From: Legionella cherrii
GTDB lineage: Bacteria > Pseudomonadota > Gammaproteobacteria > Legionellales > Legionellaceae
Assembly (NCBI RefSeq): GCF_900635815.1
Contig: NZ_LR134173.1
Coordinates: 1,954,001 to 2,018,000, forward strand
Direction of reading: 5' to 3'
Length of the DNA: 64,000 nt
Part shown: piece after piece, positions 1 through 10,100 of the stretch
How positions within the stretch are numbered: the stretch's first letter is position 1
How the letters are laid out: each line of letters opens with the position of its first letter
Notes under the pieces: model-generated
What the model was told of the DNA's origin: nothing
What the model saw: only the letters and a program-made list of their open reading frames with translations
Database searches by the model: none
Program-made: the position numbers and the translations under genes

Positions 1-65
1 GTTTCTCACAGGTTGTCATATTTTTGGGTGACGCTATGTTATATTCATCTTTAATAATTTAAAAC

Positions 66-118
66 TAAATTTTTTCTATTTACACTAAATTTTTTAGTAA
101 ATGGATAGAAAAAATTAA
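66..118. repeat. Long inverted repeat left of the tRNA gene
   Basis: A perfect 12 bp inverted repeat (AATTTTTTCTAT at 68-79 and its complement at 105-116) encloses a second, partly complementary T/A-rich inner part. It could end a transcript entering from the left, since it has a T-rich arm. The rest of 1-292 is AT-rich, with no gene that I can support. Confidence 0.4.
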
Positions 119-292
119 TTAGGACGATATTATAAATCATTTTTTAACTGTTTGAATATTTTTTCGCTAAATTAATAAAAATTATTACAAGGCAAACCTT
201 AGTTTGAAGATTCATAGAAGATCAGACCAATGAAACAGAATATAATCCATTGTTTTTTGATAAAAAATATTAGTCTTAAGCGATACGCACAG

Positions 293-320
293 TTGCATCA
301 TCATTTAACTTAAGTATACT
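293..320 (+). promoter_or_regulatory. Sigma-70-like promoter of the tRNA-Thr gene
   Basis: TTGCAT (293-298), a 16 bp spacer and TATACT (315-320) stand about 10 bases before the first base of the tRNA. This fits a housekeeping promoter. It is read by eye only. Confidence 0.55.
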
Positions 321-329
321 TTTCCTTGA

Positions 330-402
330 GCCGCTGTAGCTCAGTCGGTAGAGCAGTTGATTCGTAATCAGAAGGTCTGCGGTTCGATTCCGCGCAGCGG
401 CA
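330..402 (+). tRNA. tRNA-Thr (anticodon CGT)
   Basis: The sequence folds as a 73-base cloverleaf. The acceptor stem is GCCGCTG/CAGCGGC, the D stem GCTC/GAGC, and the anticodon loop TTCGTAA with anticodon CGT reads ACG (Thr). The T loop is TTCGATT, closed by a TGCGG/CCGCG stem. The 3' CCA is not encoded. The top pair of the anticodon stem is G-A, which from memory is also the case in E. coli thrW, a known integration site. The 3' half is the left attachment site of the island that follows. Confidence 0.95.
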
Positions 403-420
403 TAATAAAATCAATAGGTT
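361..420 (+). repeat. attL: tRNA 3' half plus tail, direct repeat with 14445-14504
   Basis: These 60 bases, from the anticodon loop through 18 bases past the tRNA, recur at 14445-14504 with about 50 of 60 positions identical. The differences cluster in the T stem, where both arms change together, so each copy could still form a T arm. With the integrase beside the other copy, this marks integration of the 14.1 kb element into tRNA-Thr. Confidence 0.85.
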
Positions 421-453
421 AAGTTGAGTTTTATTTGTTAAATATAATCTTAA

Positions 454-475
454 TGGGTACTTTGATGGGTACTTT
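454..475 (+). repeat. Paired TGGGTACTTT motif, left end (putative integrase arm sites)
   Basis: TGGGTACTTT occurs at 454 and 466, twelve bases apart. The same pair with the same spacing and orientation occurs at 14295/14307 near the right end. Short repeated motifs inside both ends of an integrated element fit arm-type binding sites of a P4-type integrase. The role is inferred from position. Confidence 0.55.
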
Positions 476-594
476 TTGCATGGTGAGCTTCGGATTTTTC
501 CTAACTCAAACGCAGAGCAAGGACCCTATAATTTTCAAAGTTCCTAAATCATAAGCATGGCGTTAAACCATTGTTTGGGGTCTTCTGGTTATTT

Positions 595-2484
595 CTAACA
601 CTCCTGAAGATTATCAATAATTTCATTTTCATCAAACCATCCTTGGGATATTGCATGACTTTTTACTTTTATTGGATCCTTTGAGTAAGCAATAATTGCT
701 AAACTTTCTTCAGCACGGCTACAGGTTACATAAAAAAGTCTGATAGTTCTATCAACAGTTGTTTCTTTACCTTCCTGTATATTTTTTTTATCAGCCTCTG
801 TAAGTTCTTTAGCACAAAACAATTTTTCATAACTGAAGAGGAATCCACGTGATTCCTCATCGTCCAGAATGACCATTACACGAGGGAATTCTAGGCCCTT
901 TATTCCTTGATGTGTGCCAAATCGAGAGTTATCGGATATATAATTGAAATAAGCCTCAAATTGAATGAACGAACTCTTTAGAGCGTTATCCCAAGCGTTA
1001 ATGATTTTATCCTCGTCGGAATGATTTTCGAGGGAAATAGTCTGCATATTTTCCTGGGTTTTTAAACGTGCAGCAATTGGCATGTAAATATTAGGAATTT
1101 GAAATAAATCGCTCTGATATATTTCATTAAGAATTTGAATTAATGAGGGGCTATTACCTTCATTCCACAAGTCGTAAAGTTTTTGCACTGCTGCGTTAGC
1201 TGTAATTATTTTTTCACGGGGAGTTAAACTTTTTTTTATTACCTCCTTTGAAAGGAGAGGAGAGTATTTTTTAACGATTCTTGAAACTTGAAATTTATCA
1301 TTAGCCCGTAATGCATTAATTAAAGGAAGAATTTGATTACTAAACAATGATATTCCTTGAAGGGTTCCATCAAGTACACCAGTTTTGAATTGATCAATCT
1401 CATAAAGGGGGTTGAAGAAATCGGAAAATCCACCACGTTTTGCTGCCATGTGATGTTCAATGGTCAGTATTTTTACTTCATTGCTCAACTCTTTCCAATT
1501 AGTGTCACCTGTTATTTCAGCCATCTTTTCTGAGACTCTAAATTCAAATGCTGTTTTATCAAGATCTTTTTTTGTATCTGCGATAAATAAACGTACAAAT
1601 CCATATTCTGACTTAGCAGACTCTTGAACCTGAGCATCAACTGCTGATCTGATTTGGTTGATAAGTTTGATAATTCTCTTAGGACATCGGTAGTTGATTT
1701 TCTTTTCTGGTTTTGCCCAAGAGATTGGTATATTTTGACCCAAATTAGACTTTCCATCTGTATATATACGTTGCATCGTGTCACCAAATAGTCCAAGCGA
1801 GAAAATATCCGAGTGCATTTTCTGTATTTCAAAAAAAGCATCAATTAGCTCTTTTTTAGTGTCTTGGCTTTCATCAATTAAAAGGATTGGGAATGTTCGA
1901 ACTAAAATTTTCCTCATAAGGGAATGAGTCATTAGGAAGTCTACTGTTATACTTATGACTTCTGTATGATTAAGCGAATCTTTGGAATTATTATCTCCAT
2001 TAGGATTGTAAATAAATTTCTTGATGCTTTCTAAAGAATTAATTCTGTCTAACTTTGAATTTATTTTTCTTGACCTATCTTCTGAAGTTTTAGAACCCGG
2101 ACGGCCTTTTCCTTGAGCTTCATTAAGTTCTGCAATCTCTGATTTTAGATTGTTTTTTAACCATTCTTTTATGTCACTCTGATATGGCTTAATTAATTCC
2201 CAAGCGAAACTGTGTATAGTTGATATTGAAAAAGATGGATCAAAATCAAGCCGACGTTTTATTTCATCACATGCGGCATTGGTATATGTGATAATGGCAA
2301 TTTTCTGTCTTTGAAGCTGTAAGCGTTGAATATTTTTTTCACGGAATTTTTTTAGTACTTCGACCAACGATCTGGTTTTCCCGGAACCTGCGCCTGCAAA
2401 TAAAAAGAAGCTTTTAGGATTATCCAAGTTAAGACAATTGTATATTTCTTCATCAACGCACATAGAATAATCTGGTTCATCCAT
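595..2484 (-). CDS. gajB: Gabija-like UvrD-family helicase (GajB)
   Basis: This 629-residue superfamily 1 helicase is the likely second component of a Gabija-type antiphage pair. Walker A (GAGSGKT) is near residues 31-37 and the Walker B-like LLIDESQD is near 200. A UvrD-type C-terminal motif (FYVTCSRAEESL) is near 590. The ATG follows the stop of the upstream nuclease gene directly (TAA then ATG), so the two are translated from one message. In Gabija, GajB is thought to sense or hydrolyse nucleotides and DNA ends and to cooperate with the GajA nuclease. Length and order (nuclease, then helicase) fit that family. A class 2 OLD/helicase pair with another biological role is the main alternative. 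Confidence 0.82.
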   Translation of the reverse strand: MDEPDYSMCVDEEIYNCLNLDNPKSFFLFAGAGSGKTRSLVEVLKKFREKNIQRLQLQRQKIAIITYTNAACDEIKRRLDFDPSFSISTIHSFAWELIKPYQSDIKEWLKNNLKSEIAELNEAQGKGRPGSKTSEDRSRKINSKLDRINSLESIKKFIYNPNGDNNSKDSLNHTEVISITVDFLMTHSLMRKILVRTFPILLIDESQDTKKELIDAFFEIQKMHSDIFSLGLFGDTMQRIYTDGKSNLGQNIPISWAKPEKKINYRCPKRIIKLINQIRSAVDAQVQESAKSEYGFVRLFIADTKKDLDKTAFEFRVSEKMAEITGDTNWKELSNEVKILTIEHHMAAKRGGFSDFFNPLYEIDQFKTGVLDGTLQGISLFSNQILPLINALRANDKFQVSRIVKKYSPLLSKEVIKKSLTPREKIITANAAVQKLYDLWNEGNSPSLIQILNEIYQSDLFQIPNIYMPIAARLKTQENMQTISLENHSDEDKIINAWDNALKSSFIQFEAYFNYISDNSRFGTHQGIKGLEFPRVMVILDDEESRGFLFSYEKLFCAKELTEADKKNIQEGKETTVDRTIRLFYVTCSRAEESLAIIAYSKDPIKVKSHAISQGWFDENEIIDNLQEC

Positions 2485-4725
2485 TTACTCACCTATTTTT
2501 GTTTCACTCTGTACAATATAATCCTTATTCCTCAGACTTATCTTTTGCTCTAGCCACTTTAATCCTTCGTGGATATATTGTGGTGGTACTAGATGACTTG
2601 GATCAGTGGAATAGAGGAGCTCGAGTGCCATTTCAGCCTTCTTACCAGTTTTAAGATCCTCAAACATTTTCTCACATGCTTCTTTAAGAGTAGGTTTATT
2701 TATTGCTTCTACCATTCTCTTCATTAAACCTCGGGCATCTTTTTTACTTCTGAAAAACTCAAAATTGCTAAACACTAAAGCATCTTCAAAAGTGTAGGGG
2801 ATTACATCTTGTTTCTTATTATTTTCCAATGTTACAGCTAGAGAATACTGATAAGCCACCCGGATTTTACCATCACCAGATTCTTTATTTTCATCACTGG
2901 TGTTTAATACTTTATCCAATTCATCATTTTTGGGAATCCACTTTTTAAGAGTTTCATTTCCTGTTAGTTGGTTTTTGCCTATTTCTGGAAGTGCTTTTTG
3001 GCGACCAATAAGCGAATCAAGATCAGTTATGACAAGTGTTAATAATCCTAATGCTTCGATTAAAGGTTTTAATCGATGTGCGTGACTCCCTCCAATTTCT
3101 AGCAAAGAGATATAGCTTTTTGCTAAAAGAGGAAACTTTGAGCAAATAAAATGTGGAATAAGCATTCTTTCTGCAGGTCCTTCTACCAAAATTGCAGCAT
3201 CAGCAAAAAAAAGATCGCAGTGAGTTGTTTTAAGATATCGAGTTGCAAATTTTGATGTATCAGTATCACTACCAAAAGTTTTAGTGAGATTTACAACAGT
3301 TGCACTTGGGACAGGATTATCACCTTCCGCTGGATGTCTTTGGAAATAGCGTAGGCATGTGAAATCAATTTCATGTGCTATGTGACTGGAGTGGGTGCTT
3401 ACAACCATTTGTGTGTGAAAATGTTTATTATCACCTAAACTGTCATGATTTCTTAATACTCTGTAACTATTTTTAATGAAAACCTGCTGTACCTGTGCAT
3501 GTAAATGTGCTTCTGGTTCCTCAATGAGCACAAGATGTAAAGGTTCCATAAATTTATCAGAATCGTTCTTTTTTTTGCCGGCTTTTCCGACACGCATCCA
3601 TTCATCTCTGAACCGGATTAAATGAAAAACCATTGATATAAGATTTTGGTAACCTAGTCCGTTGTATTGCTCTGGCAACCTTAATGGCATAACCCCTGAT
3701 AAATCATCATTTGTAATAACAGAGAACTGTACTGCTGCATTATGATTAAGTCCTCCAAGAGGATCTACTTTACTTGATAATACAATCTGTGGATTGCCAA
3801 ACCCTGGATAATTAAGTCCTTGAAGTTCACATAACGCGGAGTTAAAACTCACTTTTAATTTTTCATCGAAAGCAGCTCTAGCCATATCAATAGCAGAGAG
3901 TGCGTCTAGATCATTTTCATCAGGTAATTCAGTTGGATCTAGATGTTTACTATAATATTGTTTAAGTTGTGAGGAGAGTCGCCTATTTGAATTTGTGGAG
4001 CCTTCATCCGCATTTACATCTGAAAACCCACGTTGAGCATTGATAATATCAATTTTGATAAGGCCATCAAACGGCTCAAAATCAAGAGGTTCTATTCCTA
4101 AAGGAAGACTTTGAATATCAGATTGTTTTTCCGGATCGAGTAGGTATGCATTAATAATAAAATATTTATGCAATTCTCGGTTCAGGAAGTCGTGCATAGA
4201 TTTTGGCCATAAGGAAATTGATAAGTGTTGGTCTTCACTTTTATCTACATTATGCTTTTCGGTTGTATCTCGTGCGGTTACATAAGCTTCCGTAAATCCA
4301 TTATAAAGAACCTCAATATTTTTAGGTTCAAAAATAAGCCGAACTCCAAGTAAATCGCCAGTCCAATCAAGTGTTGGTAATAAGTGACTGACATAGTGGA
4401 TTTCATCATCTTCGATCTTAATCCATACATCTATAGCGGGTAGAAATGGAACCCAAGATGAGGTTGAAAAAAGCATCTTATTCTCATCAGTGTTAACAAT
4501 CCAACTCTCCGCAATTTTATTTATTTCTACCCAGTTTGATAGCGTGAAATCACTTGTGGAAATATCTCTCCTTTTAGAACACTTCAGGAATAGTATTAAG
4601 GCATCCATAGCTGAAGTTTTACCACTGTTATTGGCACCAACAAAAATAGTTTCTTTTTCAGAAAGTTCCACACGACAAGTTTTCAACTTCCTAAAATTTT
4701 GAATGTCAATATGAGCTATTTGCAT
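2485..4725 (-). CDS. gajA: Gabija-like OLD-family ATPase/TOPRIM nuclease (GajA)
   Basis: This 746-residue protein begins with an SMC/RecF-like ATPase: Walker A GANNSGKTS at about 30-38, and Walker B LVLIEEPEAHLH near 398 followed by a THSSH switch. A C-terminal TOPRIM domain follows, with acidic motif VEGPAER near 512 and ITDLDS near 567. OLD nucleases of this type cut DNA, and paired with a UvrD-like helicase they form Gabija. The ATG has an AAGG Shine-Dalgarno 7 bases upstream. It is longer than the best known GajA proteins (under 600 residues as I recall), with extra sequence between the ATPase motifs. It lies between a phage-type repressor gene and the helicase inside a tRNA island, which supports a defence role. 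Confidence 0.82.
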   Translation of the reverse strand: MQIAHIDIQNFRKLKTCRVELSEKETIFVGANNSGKTSAMDALILFLKCSKRRDISTSDFTLSNWVEINKIAESWIVNTDENKMLFSTSSWVPFLPAIDVWIKIEDDEIHYVSHLLPTLDWTGDLLGVRLIFEPKNIEVLYNGFTEAYVTARDTTEKHNVDKSEDQHLSISLWPKSMHDFLNRELHKYFIINAYLLDPEKQSDIQSLPLGIEPLDFEPFDGLIKIDIINAQRGFSDVNADEGSTNSNRRLSSQLKQYYSKHLDPTELPDENDLDALSAIDMARAAFDEKLKVSFNSALCELQGLNYPGFGNPQIVLSSKVDPLGGLNHNAAVQFSVITNDDLSGVMPLRLPEQYNGLGYQNLISMVFHLIRFRDEWMRVGKAGKKKNDSDKFMEPLHLVLIEEPEAHLHAQVQQVFIKNSYRVLRNHDSLGDNKHFHTQMVVSTHSSHIAHEIDFTCLRYFQRHPAEGDNPVPSATVVNLTKTFGSDTDTSKFATRYLKTTHCDLFFADAAILVEGPAERMLIPHFICSKFPLLAKSYISLLEIGGSHAHRLKPLIEALGLLTLVITDLDSLIGRQKALPEIGKNQLTGNETLKKWIPKNDELDKVLNTSDENKESGDGKIRVAYQYSLAVTLENNKKQDVIPYTFEDALVFSNFEFFRSKKDARGLMKRMVEAINKPTLKEACEKMFEDLKTGKKAEMALELLYSTDPSHLVPPQYIHEGLKWLEQKISLRNKDYIVQSETKIGE

Positions 4726-4861
4726 GACTTAACCTTATTATTCAAATTTTTCTTTATTAAGATGGGAGTTTTTAGATAATAGTATACGAAAAATGGATTG
4801 CACAATTTTATATCCAACCTTAAATAAAGCTAACTTAGTTAACTTGTTGGTTGTGCTTAAT

Positions 4862-5542
4862 TTATTTAATTTTTCGATTCAAATAAATTACAATTGCAAT
4901 GATTTTGCATGAAATTTGATAGTCAATATGAGTATTTGCCCAATCTTCATTTAATGCAATTAATTCATAGACTGGTTCTGTTTTAGAAACAGATAATTGC
5001 TTATATTTTCGGATAATAACTTCTTCTTCATTTCCAATTTGAGCAACAACAAAATCCCCTGGATTTAATTTGGCATTAGAATTTAAGATTAGAATATCAT
5101 TTGTTCTAAATTCAGGCTCCATACTGCTGTCTTTAATTTGTAGTGCAAATGCATTTTCATCAACTTGGTTTGCAATTTCCGGACTAATAGGAACAAATGT
5201 TAATTTTTCGGGATGGAGTTCATTTTTTATTTTATCAATATAAAATTTTGGATCACATGCTTGTTTGTAGTCCAGTAAAGGGATTAATGCACCAACTCCA
5301 GCATTTCTGCTAATTTCACCATCTCGATCATCAGATAATCCCATCAGAAAAGCAGGGGACACTTCTAACGCTTTTGCTAACTGCGTAATTTCTTCTGGAC
5401 CAGGAGTCCTTTCTCCACGCTCATAATTGTTGATTCGCGAAATATTTAAATTTTCGGTCAATTCTGCCAATGCCTTCCTAGTCAGCCCTTTGGTTGTACG
5501 TTCATGTTTTATCCGTTGTCCAATTTTTTCTTTGACGTTCAT
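4862..5542 (-). CDS. prpA: LexA/CI-like repressor with XRE HTH and S24 domain (PrpA-like)
   Basis: This 226-residue regulator has an N-terminal XRE helix-turn-helix (about residues 11-67). Its C-terminal S24 domain carries a serine in DSSMEPEF (near 139) and a lysine in IIRKYK (near 177), the usual self-cleavage dyad. An Ala-Gly pair near residue 81-82 could be the cleavage site. Such proteins repress mobile-element genes and are inactivated after DNA damage. It stands head to head with an lvrA-like remnant, as the phage-repressor gene prpA does beside lvr genes in Legionella integrative elements; the symbol rests on that context. Twin operator-like sites lie in the shared upstream region. 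It probably keeps the island quiescent. Whether it also controls the Gabija pair is unknown. Confidence 0.75.
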   Translation of the reverse strand: MNVKEKIGQRIKHERTTKGLTRKALAELTENLNISRINNYERGERTPGPEEITQLAKALEVSPAFLMGLSDDRDGEISRNAGVGALIPLLDYKQACDPKFYIDKIKNELHPEKLTFVPISPEIANQVDENAFALQIKDSSMEPEFRTNDILILNSNAKLNPGDFVVAQIGNEEEVIIRKYKQLSVSKTEPVYELIALNEDWANTHIDYQISCKIIAIVIYLNRKIK

Positions 5543-5590
5543 ATTGTTACCGAGCCTTACAATTTCTGAGAAATAAACAATTAGCAGATA

Positions 5591-5652
5591 TTGACATTAA
5601 TTTAATGCGTGCTAAATTATACTCTATTTGAGTTAAATTACCCTATTTGAGT
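5591..5652 (+). promoter_or_regulatory. Divergent promoter with twin repressor operators
   Basis: TTGACA at 5591-5596 with TAAATT at 5613-5618 (16 bp spacer) could drive the rightward gene. Immediately downstream are ACTCTATTTGAGT (5621-5633), a near-perfect dyad of ACTC/GAGT, and ACCCTATTTGAGT (5640-5652), a direct second copy 19 bases on. Two similar dyads between a CI-like repressor and a divergent gene are the usual operator layout. Confidence 0.6.
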
Positions 5653-5720
5653 ATTTATATATAATCCATCGTCTAAAAGATAACACAATAAGAACTTTAT
5701 GACGATAGGAAGAGGGCGAA

Positions 5721-6257
5721 GTGAGTAAATGGATTTTAATATTAATTATAAATTATACGATTAGCTCATCAAAAGACATTAAAAGTCAGAACTTTTCACG
5801 AGATCAGGTTCGAAGAGCAGTATATGGTTTAGTTCGTGTGGGAGTTATTACTGTACAGTCTGAGGGGATGTATTTAATTTTAAAATGCCAATTAGCGACA
5901 AGGCATTATTCCGTCCAAAATAAAGCCGCCATAAACCCGCCACAGAAAGCCACCATAAACCCGCGCGAGGAGTTCCTTGTAAATACTGGCTTATCTGAGT
6001 TTGAGCCATTAAAAGCCGACATAGGCGAATCTCAAAAAGCCGCCATACCTCATAAAGATAATATTTATATTTGTTTATTATTGCAATTCGAAAAATTTTT
6101 GCTGCTTTATCCTGAGAAAAATTCCTATTTAGCATGGAACGCTTTTTAGCTTCTAAATCCTGACAATTCATTATTCAAAAAAATCTTCAACACATTAACA
6201 CCGGAAATTCAAAACATTGAAGAAAAACAAGTAAATGATATTTGGTTGGGAAGATGA
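5721..6257 (+). pseudogene. lvrA: Decayed lvrA-like (Legionella vir region) regulator gene
   Basis: A GTG-started frame (5721-6149) encodes a peptide with SRDQVRRAVYGLVRVGVIT and repeated NKAAIN/QKATIN/QKAAIP phrases, which I recognise from memory as Legionella LvrA-like proteins. The frame stops at 6149, but a +1-shifted frame then reads on coherently (LLNPDNSLFKKIFNTL and so on to 6257). A third frame stays open to about 6348. This looks like one gene broken by frameshifts. The GTG has a GAGGG-type ribosome site. It lies opposite the PrpA-like repressor. The lvrB and lvrC partners are not seen. Confidence 0.55.
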
Positions 6258-6463
6258 AGTGACCCCGAATCAAAACCAGGAGAAGAAATATGCAGAGAAT
6301 AGGCAAAGTACTCGAATTGGGTCAACAAAAGAGATTTTCTGAAATCAATGTGAAGTAGATACTGAACCAACAAAAACAATGTCATTTCATTCAAGTAATG
6401 CCAATAGTCAAGCCAAGGGCATGGATGATTTTTCTCAAAGCTCGCAGCTCTATGGCTATATCT

Positions 6464-6599
6464 GGTGAACGCTGTTTAAACAATGATGCATTTTGGTGAA
6501 TTTCGGTGAATTGGTGGTGAATGAGTGGTGAAGAACCAATCTCTAATGCAGTAGGGTAAAGGATTATTCTTTCACCACTTGCTTCACCATGTGTTCACC
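6464..6599. repeat. Phased GGTGAA box array (iteron-like)
   Basis: GGTGAA occurs at 6464, 6495, 6505, 6516 and 6527, and its complement TTCACC at 6571, 6583 and 6594. Apart from the first copy the spacing is 10-12 bases, one helical turn, in two opposed clusters. The array lies in the gene-poor stretch 6258-6913. GGTGAAC-type iterons are known as binding sites for the P4 alpha replication protein, and this element has a P4-type integrase. An origin or a cooperative operator are the main readings. Confidence 0.6.
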
Positions 6600-6844
6600 G
6601 TCATTTTTTGCTTTTAATTTGCAAAATAAATTAAAAAATAGTTATTAATCATATAGATATGATGCATATTTTTGTGATGCGATAGGTGTGTGTGTATTGT
6701 ATTCTAAATTCATTTTTCCTGGAGATAGAGATTTTTAATCTGTATGGGAAGTTCTGATCTGAATATTTCTAGAGCGCAATACAATTGCGTGAATGTGATT
6801 GACAATTTATCAAAAATAATTGCATTCATTTGTTGATTGTTAAT

Positions 6845-6878
6845 ACTCGTTATGATTTAATAAGTGCTCGAAACGAGT
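6845..6878. promoter_or_regulatory. Inverted repeat upstream of the AlpA-like gene
   Basis: ACTCGTT (6845-6851) and AACGAGT (6872-6878) form a perfect 7 bp dyad with a 20 bp spacer, 35 bases before the AlpA-like start. It may be a regulator site. It shares the ACTC/GAGT half-site pattern with the repressor operators at 5621-5652, so the PrpA-like repressor may also act here. Confidence 0.4.
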
Positions 6879-6913
6879 AATTAATTGGATTGAGTGAGTA
6901 TACAGGAGTAACC

Positions 6914-7114
6914 ATGAGAGGACATCAATTTAAACAGCAAATATTGTTCATCAGGGATGTTGAGCAAATTATTGGCCGAAACAGACTGACGCTACGGAGA
7001 TGGTGGGCAACTGGAAAATTCCCTAAGCCTGTGAAGTTGAATAATAGTGTACTATCTTGGCACTATGATGTTATTGAGCAATGGATACATCAAAATCTTT
7101 ATTTGAACAATTAA
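6914..7114 (+). CDS. AlpA-like small helix-turn-helix regulator / excisionase
   Basis: This protein of about 66 residues has a MerR/AlpA-type HTH: a FIRDVEQIIGRNRLTLRRWW helix pair, then KFPKPVKL and a LSWHYDVIEQWI segment. That pattern is seen in AlpA-type activators of excision genes in P4-like prophages and islands. The ATG at 6914 is chosen because AGGAG sits 5 bases upstream; a TTG at 6890 is possible but lacks support. It likely controls integrase expression or acts as a recombination directionality factor. It lies far from int (13-14.3 kb), which is unusual but fits an element in which cargo was inserted between them. Confidence 0.75.
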   Translation: MRGHQFKQQILFIRDVEQIIGRNRLTLRRWWATGKFPKPVKLNNSVLSWHYDVIEQWIHQNLYLNN

Positions 7115-7192
7115 TTTACTATTCAACTTTCTGTGGCCTATGAACAAATACAGTCATACTCATCAAACTCATTCACCGAGACGCCCCATCTT

Positions 7193-10100
7193 TTATTCCT
7201 CTAATGTTTCCATCTGTGCTAGTGCTTTAATGCGGCGTTGCTCACAATGGATACTATTAATCACTCCATCACTTCCAATAGGTTCAATGCCGAGTTCGGT
7301 TAATGAACGAATTAGATCTTGCATAATGGACTTTTTATTCAAAACAAATGTAGAGGCAAAACATCTCCAAAATTTCCATCCAGCACGTTCAAGAATTCTT
7401 TGCCGATTCATATCGTCTTCCCACTTTGACGCATCATGGTAGCGATCCCCATCACACTCTATTGCTAATCGTGTGTCATTATGGCCTTCCACTACCATGT
7501 CCAATCGGTAATTTCCGACTTTTACTTGAGGAATAACTCGATAACCACGTTCAACCAGTAAATCATAGATTTCTATTTCGAAACCTGACTCACAGAGTTC
7601 ACGAAGATTTTTTACTTTTATTTCATCCTGAGCAAAAGGCGAATTAAAATGCTCAATCAAACCACGCCGTAATCGATCCACGGTACTTAAATCCTGTAGT
7701 TCAACACTTCGTACCAAATACATTCGATCACGAGCTCGAGAGGCAGCTACATTAAATCGTTGAGCATATGAATCGCGAGTATCGGCTTTAACGTTTTCTC
7801 GAGTAGCAACCATTGATAAAAACATAATATTTCGTTCTTTACCTTGGAACGTGAGAGCATCCCCGCAAGTAATTTGGTGATTTGTTATTTTATCGGGTGA
7901 GATCTTTTGTTGAATTAGTTCCCATATTTTTCTTGCTTGTTCATTACCTAACAATGAAACTACACCAATTGTCCTGTTTGCCATGTTTGGGTCGTCACAG
8001 ATTCTATCTATCTCATCAACAATAAATTTTGCTTCGGCAATATTCTCTTTGTTATTACGGAAGCCATCCTCAATGATAATATCTACTAATGGTGGATCAA
8101 GGCGTTCTGATTTTGTTGGTAATCGTAATGGTTTGAGTTCATGGTTGTAAAATTCACGTTTTGAATATTCAATAATAGGAGTTACACAACGAAAATGCTC
8201 ACGTAACATAACTTGTGAATCAGCGAAAACAACTTTACACAGATCATAGATTGATCGTTCGGGTGACATGGCTTGTCTATATATTTCAACTTGATTTGTT
8301 AAATATTGAACCATTAAATTATTTATCTTTTCTTCTTCTAAACCAACACCATCGGGTGAAACTTGTTTATCATCTCCAACAACAAGTAATTTATTTGCAC
8401 GAAGAATAGCCGGGAGTGCGCTCAAATCTGATTGGGAGGCTTCGTCAATAATAACGAGATCAAAACATCCAAGTTCGGGAGGTAATGATTCAGAAATTCT
8501 ATAATGAGGCATTATCCAGCAAGGTATTGCTTTATTGGTTAGTGCTGCTGCATTTTTAGCATCACGTCGATAACGAATTGCTCGTTTACCTGTGCCTTTC
8601 CCTATTTTTGAAATTGCCGATTGAAATGCCTGTAAAGCAGCTCTAATGTCTGGTGTTGCATTCTTGGATAATTTTAACCATGTACGTTTAGCCACAGTAT
8701 CTTGATAGGTTTTTGCTAATTCCCGTTCAATCTCATGTCTTTGAGATGTTAACTTTTTAAACTCATCGAAGTGATTAATTGAATGAAAGTAATTTGCTAA
8801 ACGGCGAAGGCGCCAAGCTTGTTGCCAATCATCAGGAAGTAAATGATCTATTGTACCCTCTAATGGATTTTCCTGGAGCTTTCGTGCCCATTGAGTCGCG
8901 CCAGATTGCGATATTAAATCAGTTATGGATTGTACGTCATCAAAAGCAGGTTTAAGATTTTGAATACGTCGTAATTCTTCAATCAAGCTTGTCCATTGGT
9001 TTTGTAGTTCAATATCGTTAAGCGATGGATCACCCAATGTTTCAGAAAGAAATGTTCTGATTGCATCTGAAATTGGACCATTAAAGTCAAATGTACTGTT
9101 GAGGATATTTTCCCTATCGGACCAGGCTTTTGATGAGTGATAGTAATTTATATTTTTTTCAAAAAAATCTACTAACTCAAGCAAGCGATGATCATTTTCA
9201 AAAAGATCATCATATAAGTTGTTTTGTAATAATGAAGCTGACTGTTCTAAAATCTCTGATTCAAGCTCCTTACTCTTTTTAATTGCTAAATAAATATCCA
9301 GATCTTCTTTTATCAGTTTTAAAGAGTTATCTTGCTCTTCATTAACTAATGTGAAGATTGACATTCCTGTAACAACTGAATTCCATCTCAAAATCAGTTC
9401 ATTAGTTCGGTTACAAAATAAAACATAACGGTATATATATAGCCATTCTTCTTTGGTCTTGGCTGGTTTATTTAAAATAAAAATCTCATCAATTTTTTTA
9501 ATTAATGATCGTTTAGTTAATATCCCACTTATACCAAACGGTTGCTTATCTTGGCTTTTATTGGCAATTCCTTGAATAACGTCCTCGGTTAATTGAAGAT
9601 CCTTGGGTATTGAAAGAGGTTTTTCTAAAAAAGAACTTTTTTCAATATGTAATTCATTAACGTCAGCAGAAATTTTTTCGATAATATCTATTATTTGAGC
9701 TGTATCTGTACTTTTCAAAGAAAGGGCTAATGATTTAACCCAAGATTTATTTGCAGCGTCAATCTGCTTTCTTAGGTTTTGCAACTCATAAATGCACTGC
9801 AGAACGGATTCAATTACAGAAATATCTGATGATATGTCTACAAACTGAAGAGAGTTGTCAGATAAAACCTCTTCTTTCAGAGTTTTGTTTTTTAATAATT
9901 TGGTATGTAAATTTAAAATGGTACTAAGTTTCGGAATTTGTTCAAGCTTAGGTAATGATTTATTAAGATAAATAAGATCTGTTTGTAATTTACGTCGGGC
10001 TTCTCTCAAGTGAACTATGTCAGTATTATCGAAACTTGGTTTATTTTCATCAGCGATGGTAATTAAATCGTCAAGCCAATTAAATTCCCCATCTGCTTCA

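Noticed and set aside
6464..6599. CRISPR array
   Set aside because: The repeats are six bases, 10-12 bases apart, and in both orientations; no spacers of CRISPR length.
6890..6913. TTG start for the AlpA-like gene
   Set aside because: AGGAG sits correctly before the ATG at 6914 and the HTH begins there.
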